Translations under genes and position numbers: made by a program | Assembly: GCA_014804245.1 (NCBI GenBank) | Contig: JAAVAE010000009.1 | Location: forward strand, 21,882 to 66,067 | Origin: Lachnospiraceae bacterium | GTDB lineage: Bacteria > Bacillota > Clostridia > Lachnospirales > Lachnospiraceae | Length of the DNA stretch: 44,186 nt | Reading direction: 5' to 3' | The notes under the pieces: generated by a model | The model's database searches: none | Seen by the model: the letters and a program-made list of their open reading frames with translations, nothing else | What the model was told of the DNA's origin: nothing | Shown here: one piece after another, positions 33,632 to 42,937 of the stretch | Position numbering within the stretch: position 1 is the first letter of the stretch | Layout: the number at the start of each line of letters is the position of its first letter

Positions 33632-34678
33632 ATGATTTCTATTCATACCTTGGAACTAACTTTATCAACAAATTCAAAAGAATTTAATAATCTACTGTCC
33701 CGTGCCTATAAAATGGCAAAACAGTACAAACACCGTGTAGGATATTCAACCAAACACACATCCACTGATGTCCGTGTAGATGATTTTCTTGCCCCATATG
33801 GCATCACAATCGAGTATCACAACTGCAACTACAGAAAAATGATTAAATTCCGGGTGAATCCTAGTGAGGTCCTTGGTGGCAGTGACTTAAAACTATGGAA
33901 CCCCAATAAAGAAAACATTAAAGTATTAATCAAGTTATTAGACAATCATATATCCAATTACTTTAATTCATACTACGAACTTAACGATCTCGTGCTGACT
34001 CGTGTTGAATTCACTGCTAATCTTGACGTTGGAACAGAAAATGTATCAACTTATATAAACCTTATGCACAAGATAGGCAAAGTAAAAAAATTTTCTACCA
34101 AATACAACAAGTTTGATTATACCACTGGCAAAATTAAAAAGGAACACAGCTTCGATTTAAAAGGAAACACGAATGGCATAGAATTTACAGTTTATGATAA
34201 AGAAGCTGAATTAGAAAAGAACGGAAAATGGGCTAAAGCTAAAAAAGCCAAAGGAATCTTAAGAATTGAGGTACGTTTGAAAAAGAGAACGGCTGTCGAA
34301 AAGGCTTTACACAATTTTTCTGATAAAAACGATATGACTACAAAAAAACAAATTAAACTTGTATCTCAGAAAAGCAAGGATATATTCCTAGATACTTTTA
34401 TTGCCATAATTCCATATGGCAACTTCTATCGATTAAAAGATGCAGAAGAACTTGTCTGTGCCTCTAACTACAAAAAAAATCAAAAAATTAAGATGCTCCG
34501 CCTGCTAAGGCTTATCCCCGAAAAAAAGTCTTTTTATCTTGCTCTGAAAGAATTAAATGAAAGGAATGCTAATGATATAATAGATTGGTTTGCCAGATTG
34601 GATATAGCACCTATAACTATAAGCAAACGCGAGAAAAAAAAATTTCTAAAAAATTTATATTGCTATCTAAAAGTTTAA
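33632..34678 (+). CDS. Possible replication initiator, phage gene II/X-like
   Basis: A 348-residue, basic protein and the only plus-strand gene in the replication half of the element. The pattern MISIHTLELTLSTN at the start, IEFTVYDKEAELEKN near residue 188 and ILRIEVRLKKRTA near 210 resembles rolling-circle initiators of the gene II/X type (YDK followed by an RxEVRLK strand). I cannot identify a clear HUH pair. The start ATG follows GGAGG by nine bases. A terminator hairpin follows. An alternative is another Rep_trans-like protein. Confidence 0.55.
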   Translation: MISIHTLELTLSTNSKEFNNLLSRAYKMAKQYKHRVGYSTKHTSTDVRVDDFLAPYGITIEYHNCNYRKMIKFRVNPSEVLGGSDLKLWNPNKENIKVLIKLLDNHISNYFNSYYELNDLVLTRVEFTANLDVGTENVSTYINLMHKIGKVKKFSTKYNKFDYTTGKIKKEHSFDLKGNTNGIEFTVYDKEAELEKNGKWAKAKKAKGILRIEVRLKKRTAVEKALHNFSDKNDMTTKKQIKLVSQKSKDIFLDTFIAIIPYGNFYRLKDAEELVCASNYKKNQKIKMLRLLRLIPEKKSFYLALKELNERNANDIIDWFARLDIAPITISKREKKKFLKNLYCYLKV

Positions 34679-34685
34679 AAACAAA

Positions 34686-34724
34686 TGGCATGAAGCGAAA
34701 ATAACATTCCTTCATGCCACTTTT
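34686..34724 (+). terminator. Terminator after the Rep-like gene
   Basis: TGGCATGAAG (34686-34695) pairs with CTTCATGCCA (34710-34719), followed by CTTTTCTC. It lies between two convergent genes and can serve both. Confidence 0.7.
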
Positions 34725-34777
34725 CTCTAGTAATTCAATAGAACTCACACCTATCAAAATTTTATAAATAATAATTG

Positions 34778-35692
34778 TCATGCCACCACTTTCAATGAAT
34801 TCTCATTCCCGCAGTAAACATACACATGATCGGATAACTGCTCTTCCACACTCACCTGTGTCCTATTGACCTCCTGCACCATCTCTGCCAATTTCCCATA
34901 TTCTTTTTCATTTTGGGGTGGCAATATAATGACCTCATGCACAGAACTCGGCAGCACAATGAAACCATCGCCGATTTTATCAGCAATACTATGCAAGGTA
35001 TTCTTATCAAGGATTTCAGACGCACCAAAGAACTTATGGCGGTTTGTCAGGACATACATACCCATATCCGACTGTTGCTCCCTATCTTTCCAAAATCCAG
35101 TAGCTTCCAGTATGATATTCTTTATGACAGTTTCCATACTATCAAAACAAGGCTCACCATCAGAACGCATATTGGAAATGGCTGCATGATAAAGATCCCC
35201 CTCATTCTGCCCCCACATTTCCATATGCTCGTTGCGGATAAGGATTGTTCCGGTGCCCTCTGCCGCAAAACCGCCGATTACCACATAGTATACGACAGCC
35301 ATGTCCAGAAACAGCCTGTACGGTGTCCTTTCGAGCAGTTCCTTATTCTGTCCGGCATTGACTATTTTCGCATAAATGCTTCCTTTCACAGTCTCCCAAT
35401 CCAGAAATCCGGATATGTTGATGCTCTGCGCATCATCCAGGTGTTTCTTAAGCAGCCTGTAAATCTCATCCACTGCCTCAGATAACTTCATTCCCCCATT
35501 CCCATATTCCTCATAATAATTATCCAGATATACGCATGGCGCAACGTTACATACCTCCGCTTCGGCTGTTATCCCGGTCAGCTTGATACCGTTGTTCTTT
35601 GTCACATTTTTTATAAGAACCTTAAATGCACCATCTGCTTTATTCTGGATTTCCGCTAATACAGCATCTGTAAATTCTTCAAAATTCATCAT
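34778..35692 (-). CDS. DUF5688 family protein
   Basis: A 304-residue protein of the DUF5688 type, frequent in Lachnospiraceae genomes and mobile elements; function unknown. It is recognised by the N-terminal MNFEEFTDAVLAEI, YLDNYYEEYGNGGMKLSEAV, and the C-terminal LPSSVHEVIILP. These proteins often occur in many copies per genome. ATG 35692 follows GGAGAG. It is downstream of the Rad52-like gene in the same direction and separated by 17 bp, so part of the same transcript. Confidence 0.8.
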   Translation of the reverse strand: MMNFEEFTDAVLAEIQNKADGAFKVLIKNVTKNNGIKLTGITAEAEVCNVAPCVYLDNYYEEYGNGGMKLSEAVDEIYRLLKKHLDDAQSINISGFLDWETVKGSIYAKIVNAGQNKELLERTPYRLFLDMAVVYYVVIGGFAAEGTGTILIRNEHMEMWGQNEGDLYHAAISNMRSDGEPCFDSMETVIKNIILEATGFWKDREQQSDMGMYVLTNRHKFFGASEILDKNTLHSIADKIGDGFIVLPSSVHEVIILPPQNEKEYGKLAEMVQEVNRTQVSVEEQLSDHVYVYCGNENSLKVVA

Positions 35693-35709
35693 CTAACTCT
35701 CCATCCTTT

Positions 35710-36516
35710 CTATGCCGCTTCGGCTGTTTTTGTACGTTTCAGTGCGTTCATTACTTTGCCGTAGAGTTCTTCGCTCATGTTCCCCGGCTCTTTTATCTTA
35801 TATCTTTCCTGTACTGTTTCCATTGTTACTCCCGTCCTGTCAAGTTCTGCCTGCAAAGAAGCCATCTGGTCTTTGGAAATGGAAGGTTTCCCAGATCCTT
35901 CCTGTGGCTTTTTCTGCGCCGCTTTTTTCCTATTGTTATCCGCATCAGCGGCTTTCCCTTTACCGCTATTCGCAGTTCCGCTGTCATCCTTTGGCTTCAT
36001 TGCATATACAGACTGCCCCTTATCATTTACGATTACCAGTGATGAGATTTCCCTGTCCTCATTGTATTGAATAGAAGAAACCGAAAAATGATCGTTACAG
36101 TAATAGCGTTTTTCTTTATTCAGACCCTCTTTCATCTGTATTGCCACCCTGTCTGCAGAAATCCAGATAAAAGGCGCAGTATAAAGTTCCCTGCCAATTC
36201 CCCAGTTAAAGCAGGCCCGCTTAAAGCTGTCCGATGCCTGGGATTTCTCTTTCTCTGCATATCCCGTCGTACCGACATCCTGTTTTGCTACCCACTGCCC
36301 GGATTCTTTATCTAAGATTTCTACTGTACAGTAAAGATTCCCATCTATGCACTGGTGACTTCGTTTCCAACCAAATGCCCCAAATGTTTCATCTAATATC
36401 TTCTGGTCTACCCTCGCATCCTTATAAAGAAGCAGACTTAAGCCTTTTTCATTGATAACGGAAATCCTGCATTCTATCTCTTCTGCTTTAAGCAGCCTTA
36501 TCAAATCCTTTTCCAT
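35710..36516 (-). CDS. Rad52/Rad22-like single-strand annealing protein
   Basis: This protein of 268 residues has the conserved block GTTGYAEKEKSQASDSFKRA near residue 85 and FNWGIGRELYTAPFIW, characteristic of Rad52/22-type annealases of phages and mobile elements. They coat single strands and pair homologous ends. The C-terminal half is low-complexity (Lys/Gly/Ser-rich) with a final helical segment SKDQMASLQAELDRTG. ATG 36516 is eight bases after AAAGGA; it overlaps the small upstream gene by 29 bp. A YqaJ exonuclease two genes upstream completes the usual exonuclease-annealase pair. Confidence 0.85.
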   Translation of the reverse strand: MEKDLIRLLKAEEIECRISVINEKGLSLLLYKDARVDQKILDETFGAFGWKRSHQCIDGNLYCTVEILDKESGQWVAKQDVGTTGYAEKEKSQASDSFKRACFNWGIGRELYTAPFIWISADRVAIQMKEGLNKEKRYYCNDHFSVSSIQYNEDREISSLVIVNDKGQSVYAMKPKDDSGTANSGKGKAADADNNRKKAAQKKPQEGSGKPSISKDQMASLQAELDRTGVTMETVQERYKIKEPGNMSEELYGKVMNALKRTKTAEAA

Positions 36517-36862
36517 CTTCATCATCCTTTCCGCTCTCCGGATTACCCATTACTAAAATATTTTTTAGTTCACTGCACGCATAAGTCCTTAATTCATCAA
36601 AGAAGCCGTCTTCTCTGGTTAGCCATTCCTGATAGATGAATTCCAGTATTCCAAAGTTAATATTAAGAAGCCTCCGTATGGTATCGCTTGGAAGATTGTC
36701 GACATGCACTGCAAATATCTCATAGAAATTCACATAAATTTCTATCTTATAAGAAGCTTTGAAAATATCCTCTTTTTCTTTTTGAAGCATAGAATCCTTG
36801 AAAAGCTGCAGTTCCATATGCAGCCGCTCCCGCAGTAATTCCCTCAGTTCCTTTTCATCCAT
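36488..36862 (-). CDS. Small hypothetical protein between YqaJ nuclease and annealase
   Basis: A 124-residue acidic, helical protein with no recognised domain (MDEKELRELLRERLHMELQL at the start, an acidic end). ATG 36862 lies seven bases after AGGAGG and 10 bp after the YqaJ stop; its end overlaps the annealase start. Placement in the recombination operon suggests an accessory role. Confidence 0.75.
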   Translation of the reverse strand: MDEKELRELLRERLHMELQLFKDSMLQKEKEDIFKASYKIEIYVNFYEIFAVHVDNLPSDTIRRLLNINFGILEFIYQEWLTREDGFFDELRTYACSELKNILVMGNPESGKDDEDGKGFDKAA

Positions 36863-36872
36863 GGCACGCCTC

Positions 36873-37802
36873 CTATGCTGCTTTCACTTCAAAGCGTCTG
36901 GAATGGGAAACCTTTCCGTAATCAGCATAAAGTTCCGGTTTTTCTTCCCTGATGCGCTTTGTGTCAAGTTTCGTGGAATCAATATTTTTCCATGAAACGC
37001 GGAACCGCTCACTGCTTGCGAACTCGTTATCCTGCATGAACAGCTTCACTTCCTGCTCTATCTGCTTCTGCTCTTCCTGTAACTCAGCAATAAATCCGAG
37101 GATTTCCTCGCGCCGTCTTAACTTTTCATCAAACCCGACAAGTTCAACCGCGCTCTCCTTTCTTGCCGTATGGAAATACTGCTCAATTACTTCATCACAG
37201 GCGCGGCTTCCATCTGGTGGCGGTATGATGCCCGGCATGACATGGTTATTCCAGAAATTCTTTTCTATTTCTATGAGACGGTTTATCAGCTCATCATCCC
37301 ACTCCAATTTTCGGTATGTAAATTCCCTGCCCAAGATAACCGCAGCTATATACCATGTACGTTTCCCTGTAACCGCCATGTAATGGTAGCACTGCATGAC
37401 ATAATGGAGCGGAATATCCCCGTCTGCCCATTTGTCGGCATTATAGGCACTTGCCGTCTTGCATTCCAGTCCGGCATCTTCGCCAACTATCAGACGATCA
37501 ACATCCGCAATCATGAACGGATGCTCCATGCTGCGGTACATGAAGTTGGACTTCCTTACCTTTAATCCGACAGCCTCCGTAAATCTCTGCGCCACGTAAT
37601 CCTCCAGATCATGTCCGATGCGGACTGCCTCGCTGTCCTGTTCCTCCACTCTCTCACTTGTCTTATCCTGAAATACTTTCATGGCGCTGCTGTACGGGTT
37701 AACTCCGCAGATGGCTCCTGCGTCGGAACCTCCGATACCTGATTTTCTTAAACGGAGCCAGCCTAAGTTATCGACTCCTGCTAATGATATTTTTTCAAAC
37801 AT
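36873..37802 (-). CDS. YqaJ-type viral recombinase exonuclease
   Basis: A 309-residue nuclease of the YqaJ/lambda-exonuclease fold that digests one strand of double-stranded ends. It shows LRLRKSGIGGSDAGAICGVN near residue 15, the acidic motif ADVDRLI and the GLECKTA (ExK) catalytic motif near residue 115, and MQCYHYMAVTG following. The C-terminal region ends in a coiled coil. ATG 37802 lies six bases after AAGGAGGG; extending the frame upstream to 38054 would bury that site. It works with the Rad52-like annealase. Confidence 0.92.
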   Translation of the reverse strand: MFEKISLAGVDNLGWLRLRKSGIGGSDAGAICGVNPYSSAMKVFQDKTSERVEEQDSEAVRIGHDLEDYVAQRFTEAVGLKVRKSNFMYRSMEHPFMIADVDRLIVGEDAGLECKTASAYNADKWADGDIPLHYVMQCYHYMAVTGKRTWYIAAVILGREFTYRKLEWDDELINRLIEIEKNFWNNHVMPGIIPPPDGSRACDEVIEQYFHTARKESAVELVGFDEKLRRREEILGFIAELQEEQKQIEQEVKLFMQDNEFASSERFRVSWKNIDSTKLDTKRIREEKPELYADYGKVSHSRRFEVKAA

Positions 37803-38100
37803 AATATCCCTCCTTTTCATGGTCACAAAGATAATGGGGATAGGAAAGACCAGAACAGTCTCCACTATCCCCATACCTCTGTTATTTTCATTCCGTTTTC
37901 CTTTCCACATATGCTGTCTGACACGGAAGCCCTCGTTTTTGGATGCATATATTTCCCAGATCTTGTTCCGTGATATGTTATTTTCCTTCCTGTTTTCACA
38001 AGACCAAAAGGCTTTAGACCCTTCAAAATATATCCCAACACACTTTACAACCAATAATCTCCATCATCACCGCATATACTTTTCCCATTAGATCTGCTGG

Positions 38101-39033
38101 TCAGGCAGCTTTCACAAGCTGGTATGCCTTGTCAATCAGCGGATTTCCGTCAACCGTTCGTGCGAACAGGTTCTCATTATAATTTGCAGTCCTGCGCAAC
38201 GGTGCGCTGTGTGTCGCAAAATCTGACACCGCATTGACAAACCGATATGCATTCTTCCCCACCTTCTGTAAGTCAGGTGCGTCATAATACCGTTTCATCA
38301 TATCCTGACGAAGCCGCTGGGTATTTTTAACCTGCATTACGGTAGGCTCTTCTTCCATCGGCAATAAGAGTTCAATATATTCCTTCACCTGTGCATCCGA
38401 CACCTTTTGTCTGCGGAGCTGCTCAAATTCAACGTCCAGATTGTCCATGTACTTTTCTGCCATGAAGAGTGTATCCCTTGCCTCCTGTATCTTGTCCTGC
38501 ACATTCCCTGTATGGATCATAGAAAAACTCCTTTTTGCTGTATCTAATGCTAAATTGAGCGTGTTATTGCAGACCACCCTTACCGGGGTAATGGCAACCT
38601 TTACAGAACTTGAACCGTCATGGGTATTGCTGAATACTAAGTAAGGGTTGATCCTTTCCCCTGCGATGATATATTCTTTCGGGAGTCTTGCGAGAAGCCA
38701 TACCCTTTTGCCATTCTGTAATGACCCAGCAGTCTCATAACGTACACCCTGCCCAAGTAGTCCATCAGTAAAACTAAATGCATCCACATTCTGTACTACC
38801 CTGTAGCGGTCGGATACCACACCCAGCACTTTCCTGTCAGAATCCCTTATATTTAATTTATAACCCTCCACTTTCTCTTTTGAACCGGTATAGACCGGCT
38901 CCTGCACCACGTTCCAGTCCAGCCCTGCAAGCCGGAGTGCATCCGCTGATGTTGGTGCTTCCATGACAATAGTGCCTAACCCATGCCATGGTTTTTCCCT
39001 TACAGAAAACATCTGTTCAATCATATGTGCCAT
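38101..39033 (-). CDS. DUF932 phage/plasmid-like protein
   Basis: A 310-residue DUF932 protein, widespread on phages and conjugative elements. Recognisable blocks are REKPWHGLGTIVMEAPTSAD, VVSDRYRVVQNVDAFSF and THDGSSSVKVAITPVRVVCNNTLNLAL. Its role is unproven. ATG 39033 lies nine bases after AAGGAG; the longer frame lacks a site. It heads the recombination gene group in this direction. Confidence 0.92.
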   Translation of the reverse strand: MAHMIEQMFSVREKPWHGLGTIVMEAPTSADALRLAGLDWNVVQEPVYTGSKEKVEGYKLNIRDSDRKVLGVVSDRYRVVQNVDAFSFTDGLLGQGVRYETAGSLQNGKRVWLLARLPKEYIIAGERINPYLVFSNTHDGSSSVKVAITPVRVVCNNTLNLALDTAKRSFSMIHTGNVQDKIQEARDTLFMAEKYMDNLDVEFEQLRRQKVSDAQVKEYIELLLPMEEEPTVMQVKNTQRLRQDMMKRYYDAPDLQKVGKNAYRFVNAVSDFATHSAPLRRTANYNENLFARTVDGNPLIDKAYQLVKAA

Positions 39034-39134
39034 TCCAAATCTCTCCTTATCACTTTCATTTTCCAGATTAACGCAACGGAATAATAAACAAAGGATTCCC
39101 ATATGGAAATCCTCTTGCCAAGTCATTTATTCTG

Positions 39135-39251
39135 TTACGCTTCCTTTTTTGCCTTGTTAATGGTATCAAATAATTTGACAACAGACATAATTGCGGCAAC
39201 CAGTGCCGAAATTATTTTTAAAATGCTTTCCACCACTTTTGTTTTCCCCAT
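39135..39251 (-). CDS. 38-residue amphipathic peptide
   Basis: ATG 39251 follows AGGAGG by six bases and opens 38 codons: MGKTKVVESILKIISALVAA followed by IMSVVKLFDTINKAKKEA, stop at 39135. The peptide is a single amphipathic, hydrophobic helix with basic ends. Size and composition resemble phenol-soluble-modulin or leaderless-bacteriocin peptides and also small phage membrane proteins or type I toxins. No immunity or transport gene is beside it. The very good ribosome site argues for translation. Confidence 0.65.
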   Translation of the reverse strand: MGKTKVVESILKIISALVAAIMSVVKLFDTINKAKKEA

Positions 39252-39526
39252 TAGTTCCCTCCTTCCCTTTTATATTCATTACATCATAGACTACCGTTGG
39301 CTATCTGTCATCTAGCACTATTTATATAATATATCTTTGTATACACATCATATACGGTGCAAAAAATCCCTTTTCATATATATTTTGGAAGCTATATGAA
39401 CGAGGTAATATATCTGACAATATAGTCAGTTCTTTTTTTAATTTTCTTTTTCGTAATTGTGTACCCGATAAAAATAGATTATGATTTTTCTGACCAATCA
39501 AAATTAAAGCAAAATAGTGAATTTAA

Positions 39527-39796
39527 TTGAAAATAAAAGTAAATCGAGATAATGTCTATCTGACAGACGATATTTATGAATACTTAAAAACGTACCAAAT
39601 GAATAATGCAACATATAAAAAATTAATTGATATGCTGAAAAATAAATATTTTCCTAATGCAGCCGGTAACAATGTGGTATGGATTTTAACAACAGAACAT
39701 TATAAGCGCATGTGTTTTCATTTTACAAAACGAATAAAATCCCAATTGGGTTATAGTATTTCTTTGATGCTGATTCCTTTGTCCCGTGCCACATAA
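39527..39796 (+). CDS. Small hypothetical protein
   Basis: An 89-residue frame beginning at a TTG (MKIKVNRDNVYLTDDIYEYL) without a clear ribosome site. The basic first half and a following two-way terminator at 39804-39831 favour a real gene. No family is recognised. Confidence 0.45.
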   Translation: MKIKVNRDNVYLTDDIYEYLKTYQMNNATYKKLIDMLKNKYFPNAAGNNVVWILTTEHYKRMCFHFTKRIKSQLGYSISLMLIPLSRAT

Positions 39797-39803
39797 GCAA
39801 ATA

Positions 39804-39831
39804 GGTGAGTGTTCATCAAGAACATCTCACC
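39804..39831. terminator. Bidirectional terminator
   Basis: GGTGAGTGTTC (39804-39814) pairs with GAACATCTCACC (39820-39831) with one mismatch, between the convergent ends of the small ORF and the lipoprotein gene. Confidence 0.65.
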
Positions 39832-39854
39832 CATTTCTCAATTTTATATTCTAA

Positions 39855-41366
39855 TTAACCATACTGTCTAAAGTTAGGCGTGTCTACAGAACCACTATAT
39901 ATTATTGTTCCATCATTTTTATCAATTACATAATAATAAGAAGAACCATAAGATTCTATTGAAAGAACTATTCTATCATTAATTTCCTGAGCTTGAATAA
40001 ATGAATATTCTGGAATATCATCATTGGCATCTGCTCTCCACAAAACATTTCCATCTAGCCCCATATACATAAATGCATCTGCTTTTTTATCAGAAATTGT
40101 TAATACACCATTCTCGAATTTTCTTATGTCAAGCTTGTCTCCAACATATGTACTTGCAAATGTGTCTTCCCCAGTTTCGGTATTAATTACATAGAATTCA
40201 TTATTTGCTACAAGATATATATTATTTTTTGTAACATCGTATGAAGCTGATGATGTGTTTTCAAACTCTCTTTTCCATATCTTATTCAAATTATTGTCAT
40301 AATACTCAAGAGTGAGAGTTTCCATCCCTCTATCATACATAAATAAATAAAAATGCTTGAAATCACCAGAAAATGACAATTCATAATTATCATGAACTGC
40401 ATCAGTCATCGTTCCATAACGTTCATTGAAGAAATACTTTGAAAACTTAGCATTCGACTGATTATCTAATTCACATACATAACATGGACCATTATAATTC
40501 TCTATATCAGAACCGTAGTAATCTTCAGATTCAACACCATAGTCGGCTGGTTCATCATTTCGTATCGTTATATTATCGCCAAAAATACATTTTGCAATTT
40601 CTTTCACTTGTAATTTGTCAAATCTTGAGGGTGTCTCAACATACCACCAACCTGCTTCATCATTAGGATCATACATATAAGCCTTATATACATTAATATT
40701 AGGGACAGTAATACTCTCGCCATCTACAGTTTCTGTTGTAACCCCAAGATATCGGCCATTAATCTGAATGATATCACCCTCAATAAATCTACTATCACCA
40801 GTAGTTCCAGAAATAATCATTCTACGTGATGGCATAGCAAATGTCTCCCCAGTATACTCATATGCCAATTCATTTGAATTATTTATTAGATACACAAGTA
40901 ATTTATAATCATCACCCTCATACGAAATAACCTTATCAATATATACATAACTCTGAATAAGAGAACCATCAAATATCTTATTATACCGCTGTAAAGCCTC
41001 AATGCTATTTACAAACAAATAATCTTTATTAAAGTATTCGGCTACCAGTTTTTCTGTATTACTTAAATCTCCTTTTGCTGTGTCAAACTTTATATTTTTC
41101 AAGCCAATATCGGTATCATTTTCAGTAGTACTTACCTTGTATGCAGCCTCTTTTCTTTCCTTTTCAATTATTTTCTCTTCTGCATCATTGACATCTAACT
41201 CACTATTAATTTCGACATAATGATCTGGACATAAGCCATTTTTGTATACTTGTTCAGTGCAACCATCAACTGAACATTCATACAATTCCGATTTATCATC
41301 TCCACAAGCCAATAATGATATAGCCACTCCTATTGCTAGAATTAAACATATTATTTTTTTTAACAT
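39855..41366 (-). CDS. Lipoprotein with N-terminal Cys/His motif
   Basis: A 503-residue exported lipoprotein. ATG 41366 follows AGGAGG by seven bases. The signal peptide ends at lipobox LLAC (Cys21). A short cysteine motif follows (YECSVDGCTEQVY, then GLCPDHY), like a small zinc-binding knuckle. After a charged linker come a beta-rich region (YEGDDYKLLVYLINNSNELAYE) and a C-terminal part with repeating strands (ETLTLEYYDNNLNKIWKREF, then VVANNEFYVINTETGED) suggestive of a beta-propeller. No named family is recognised. It sits with small membrane-protein genes in the AT-rich cargo region. Confidence 0.8.
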   Translation of the reverse strand: MLKKIICLILAIGVAISLLACGDDKSELYECSVDGCTEQVYKNGLCPDHYVEINSELDVNDAEEKIIEKERKEAAYKVSTTENDTDIGLKNIKFDTAKGDLSNTEKLVAEYFNKDYLFVNSIEALQRYNKIFDGSLIQSYVYIDKVISYEGDDYKLLVYLINNSNELAYEYTGETFAMPSRRMIISGTTGDSRFIEGDIIQINGRYLGVTTETVDGESITVPNINVYKAYMYDPNDEAGWWYVETPSRFDKLQVKEIAKCIFGDNITIRNDEPADYGVESEDYYGSDIENYNGPCYVCELDNQSNAKFSKYFFNERYGTMTDAVHDNYELSFSGDFKHFYLFMYDRGMETLTLEYYDNNLNKIWKREFENTSSASYDVTKNNIYLVANNEFYVINTETGEDTFASTYVGDKLDIRKFENGVLTISDKKADAFMYMGLDGNVLWRADANDDIPEYSFIQAQEINDRIVLSIESYGSSYYYVIDKNDGTIIYSGSVDTPNFRQYG

Positions 41367-41426
41367 CTTTCTTCTTCCTCCTAATATAATAAGTTTGTAG
41401 GCAAAAGTCATTGCTTATGAACTAAC

Positions 41427-41623
41427 TTATTCTTTTTTATGTGTATAGTGGTAAGGACATCTAAGAATAACTCCCTTCAACCCAATTCGCATCTGTATAT
41501 CAATAGTTGCATATAAATATTGGTAATCCTGTGGCATGATACCAAGCAAAGCCTGATGTTCGAAGGCATTGCCTATTCTCTATAAGTACAGCTATTTCTC
41601 TGTGTAATAACATCAATTTCCAT
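41427..41623 (-). pseudogene. Small ORF (about 65 residues) with a one-base deletion
   Basis: ATG 41623 follows GGAGAGGAG. The frame reads MEIDVITQRNSCTYRE and then TAG. One base later in phase, the second part continues NAFEHQALLGIMPQDYQYLY and then ATIDIQMRIGLKGVILRCPY to TAA at 41427. Restoring a single A in GAA(A)TAGG would give one 65-codon gene. The feature length is one base short of a multiple of three. Confidence 0.6.
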
Positions 41624-41693
41624 TATCTCCTCTCCTGTTCGTTTCTCATATCCTTTCGGATACTCTGATCTTCAATACTAACTTTGAAATTAT

Positions 41694-42131
41694 CTAAGAG
41701 AATAAGTTCAAAAATTTAAATAGCTTTTTATATTTCAATAGCATTATTACCACCGATAAAGGTAGAAAAATTGTACCAATCTTCAAACAAGAAATAACTA
41801 TACTGTGAACTTCCATGAATGGACTTATACCCATATAATAATCTTCTTTAAAAATTAAAGATGAAATCAGTCTCATAATCAAACATGCAATGCCTGTATA
41901 AAAAAGTAGGCTAATTACACGTTCAATTTTTTTACCAGTAAAATATGTAATATGATGCAATATAATATATACTATCCCCACTAACATTACAGCACAGCAG
42001 GCAAAATAACTTAATTCTCCCCAAAATGTCCAATCAAGGATATGTAGTACTATTCCAACAATTAGAAATACCATACTAATTTTAAAGAAGAAGCTAAATT
42101 TCTTATGTTGCTTTTTATAGGTTACCACCAT
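41694..42131 (-). CDS. Small four-helix membrane protein
   Basis: A 145-residue protein with four hydrophobic segments (ISMVFLIVGIVLHIL, LSYFACCAVMLVGIVYIIL, VISLLFYTGIACLIMRLI, and a last near IGTIFLPLSVVIMLL), basic at both ends. ATG 42131 follows CGAGGAG. No family recognised; AT-rich like its neighbours. Confidence 0.7.
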   Translation of the reverse strand: MVVTYKKQHKKFSFFFKISMVFLIVGIVLHILDWTFWGELSYFACCAVMLVGIVYIILHHITYFTGKKIERVISLLFYTGIACLIMRLISSLIFKEDYYMGISPFMEVHSIVISCLKIGTIFLPLSVVIMLLKYKKLFKFLNLFS

Positions 42132-42288
42132 AATATTTTCTCCTCGCTGTAACATAATTTCTATGCCAGTTTTAGACTATGCTGATTTAATCTCTACCAA
42201 AAATATTTCTTTATCACAATATAGCATTTACAAAATAATTATCCAGTCTATACTTTTCATTATTTATATGATACTGCTCTTGTTTCAT

Positions 42289-42519
42289 CTACATTATTTC
42301 AGCCTGCATCTCTCGTTCTTCCTTTTTCGTTTTCAACATTTCAGACTGCACTTGCAACATAGCTGCCTTCATTCTCATTTCATCTGCCGATACAGAATGC
42401 CTTTTTTCAAGTTCTTCATCGCTCATATTATTAATTTGCTTTGCGGTCTGCTCCCCTACTTTAGCCATAAGATCGCTTGTTCCATTAATAAATTTATCTA
42501 ACTTATCAAAAAATCCCAT
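42289..42519 (-). CDS. Small helical protein
   Basis: A 76-residue helical protein beginning MGFFDKLDKFINGTSDLMAK at ATG 42519 behind AGAAGGGA. The second half is a charged amphipathic helix with many Met, Glu and Lys. Function unknown; the start resembles small surface-binding or coiled-coil proteins. Confidence 0.6.
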   Translation of the reverse strand: MGFFDKLDKFINGTSDLMAKVGEQTAKQINNMSDEELEKRHSVSADEMRMKAAMLQVQSEMLKTKKEEREMQAEIM

Positions 42520-42628
42520 ATATCTGTCCCTTCTTCCATAATTTAGGGAATAGCACATTGGCATGCCAATCAAGTCATTCCTTCTCATTAGATTGATCTT
42601 AACCCAATTTCTGTTTCTTTCTCCACAT

Positions 42629-42937
42629 CTACTCTATAATTGATTTGTGTTTAATTAGCACATTATCATTGCTAACCTCTATAATTTTATATTTTGACAT
42701 ATCCTTCGTTAGCAATTTTCCCGCAACACTTGCTACAAAAAGTGGAGTGCAGAGGAGACCAAGTACCATTCCAGCATTGGCTAGCGCATTTCCTGTATTA
42801 TTATGTCTAATATTTCCTGCAATTTCGTTTGCACAATCTCCTCTGATATAAATGGTTCCATATCCAGCTTTTATTGCATTCTTTAAAGCATCCTCCGTCG
42901 TTACGACAATATCCTCGTTTAGTTTATCCTCTTTCAT
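42629..42937 (-). CDS. Small protein with a hydrophobic centre
   Basis: A 102-residue protein: soluble N-terminal half (VVTTEDALKNAIKAGYGTIY), then a glycine-containing hydrophobic segment (GMVLGLLCTPLFVASVAG), then a short beta-like end (KIIEVSNDNVLIKHK). AAGGAG lies 12 bases before ATG 42937. No family recognised. Confidence 0.6.
   Translation of the reverse strand: MKEDKLNEDIVVTTEDALKNAIKAGYGTIYIRGDCANEIAGNIRHNNTGNALANAGMVLGLLCTPLFVASVAGKLLTKDMSKYKIIEVSNDNVLIKHKSIIE

Noticed and set aside
37803-38054. N-terminal extension of the YqaJ nuclease
   Set aside because: A strong AAGGAGGG site lies before the internal ATG at 37802 and the domain begins there.
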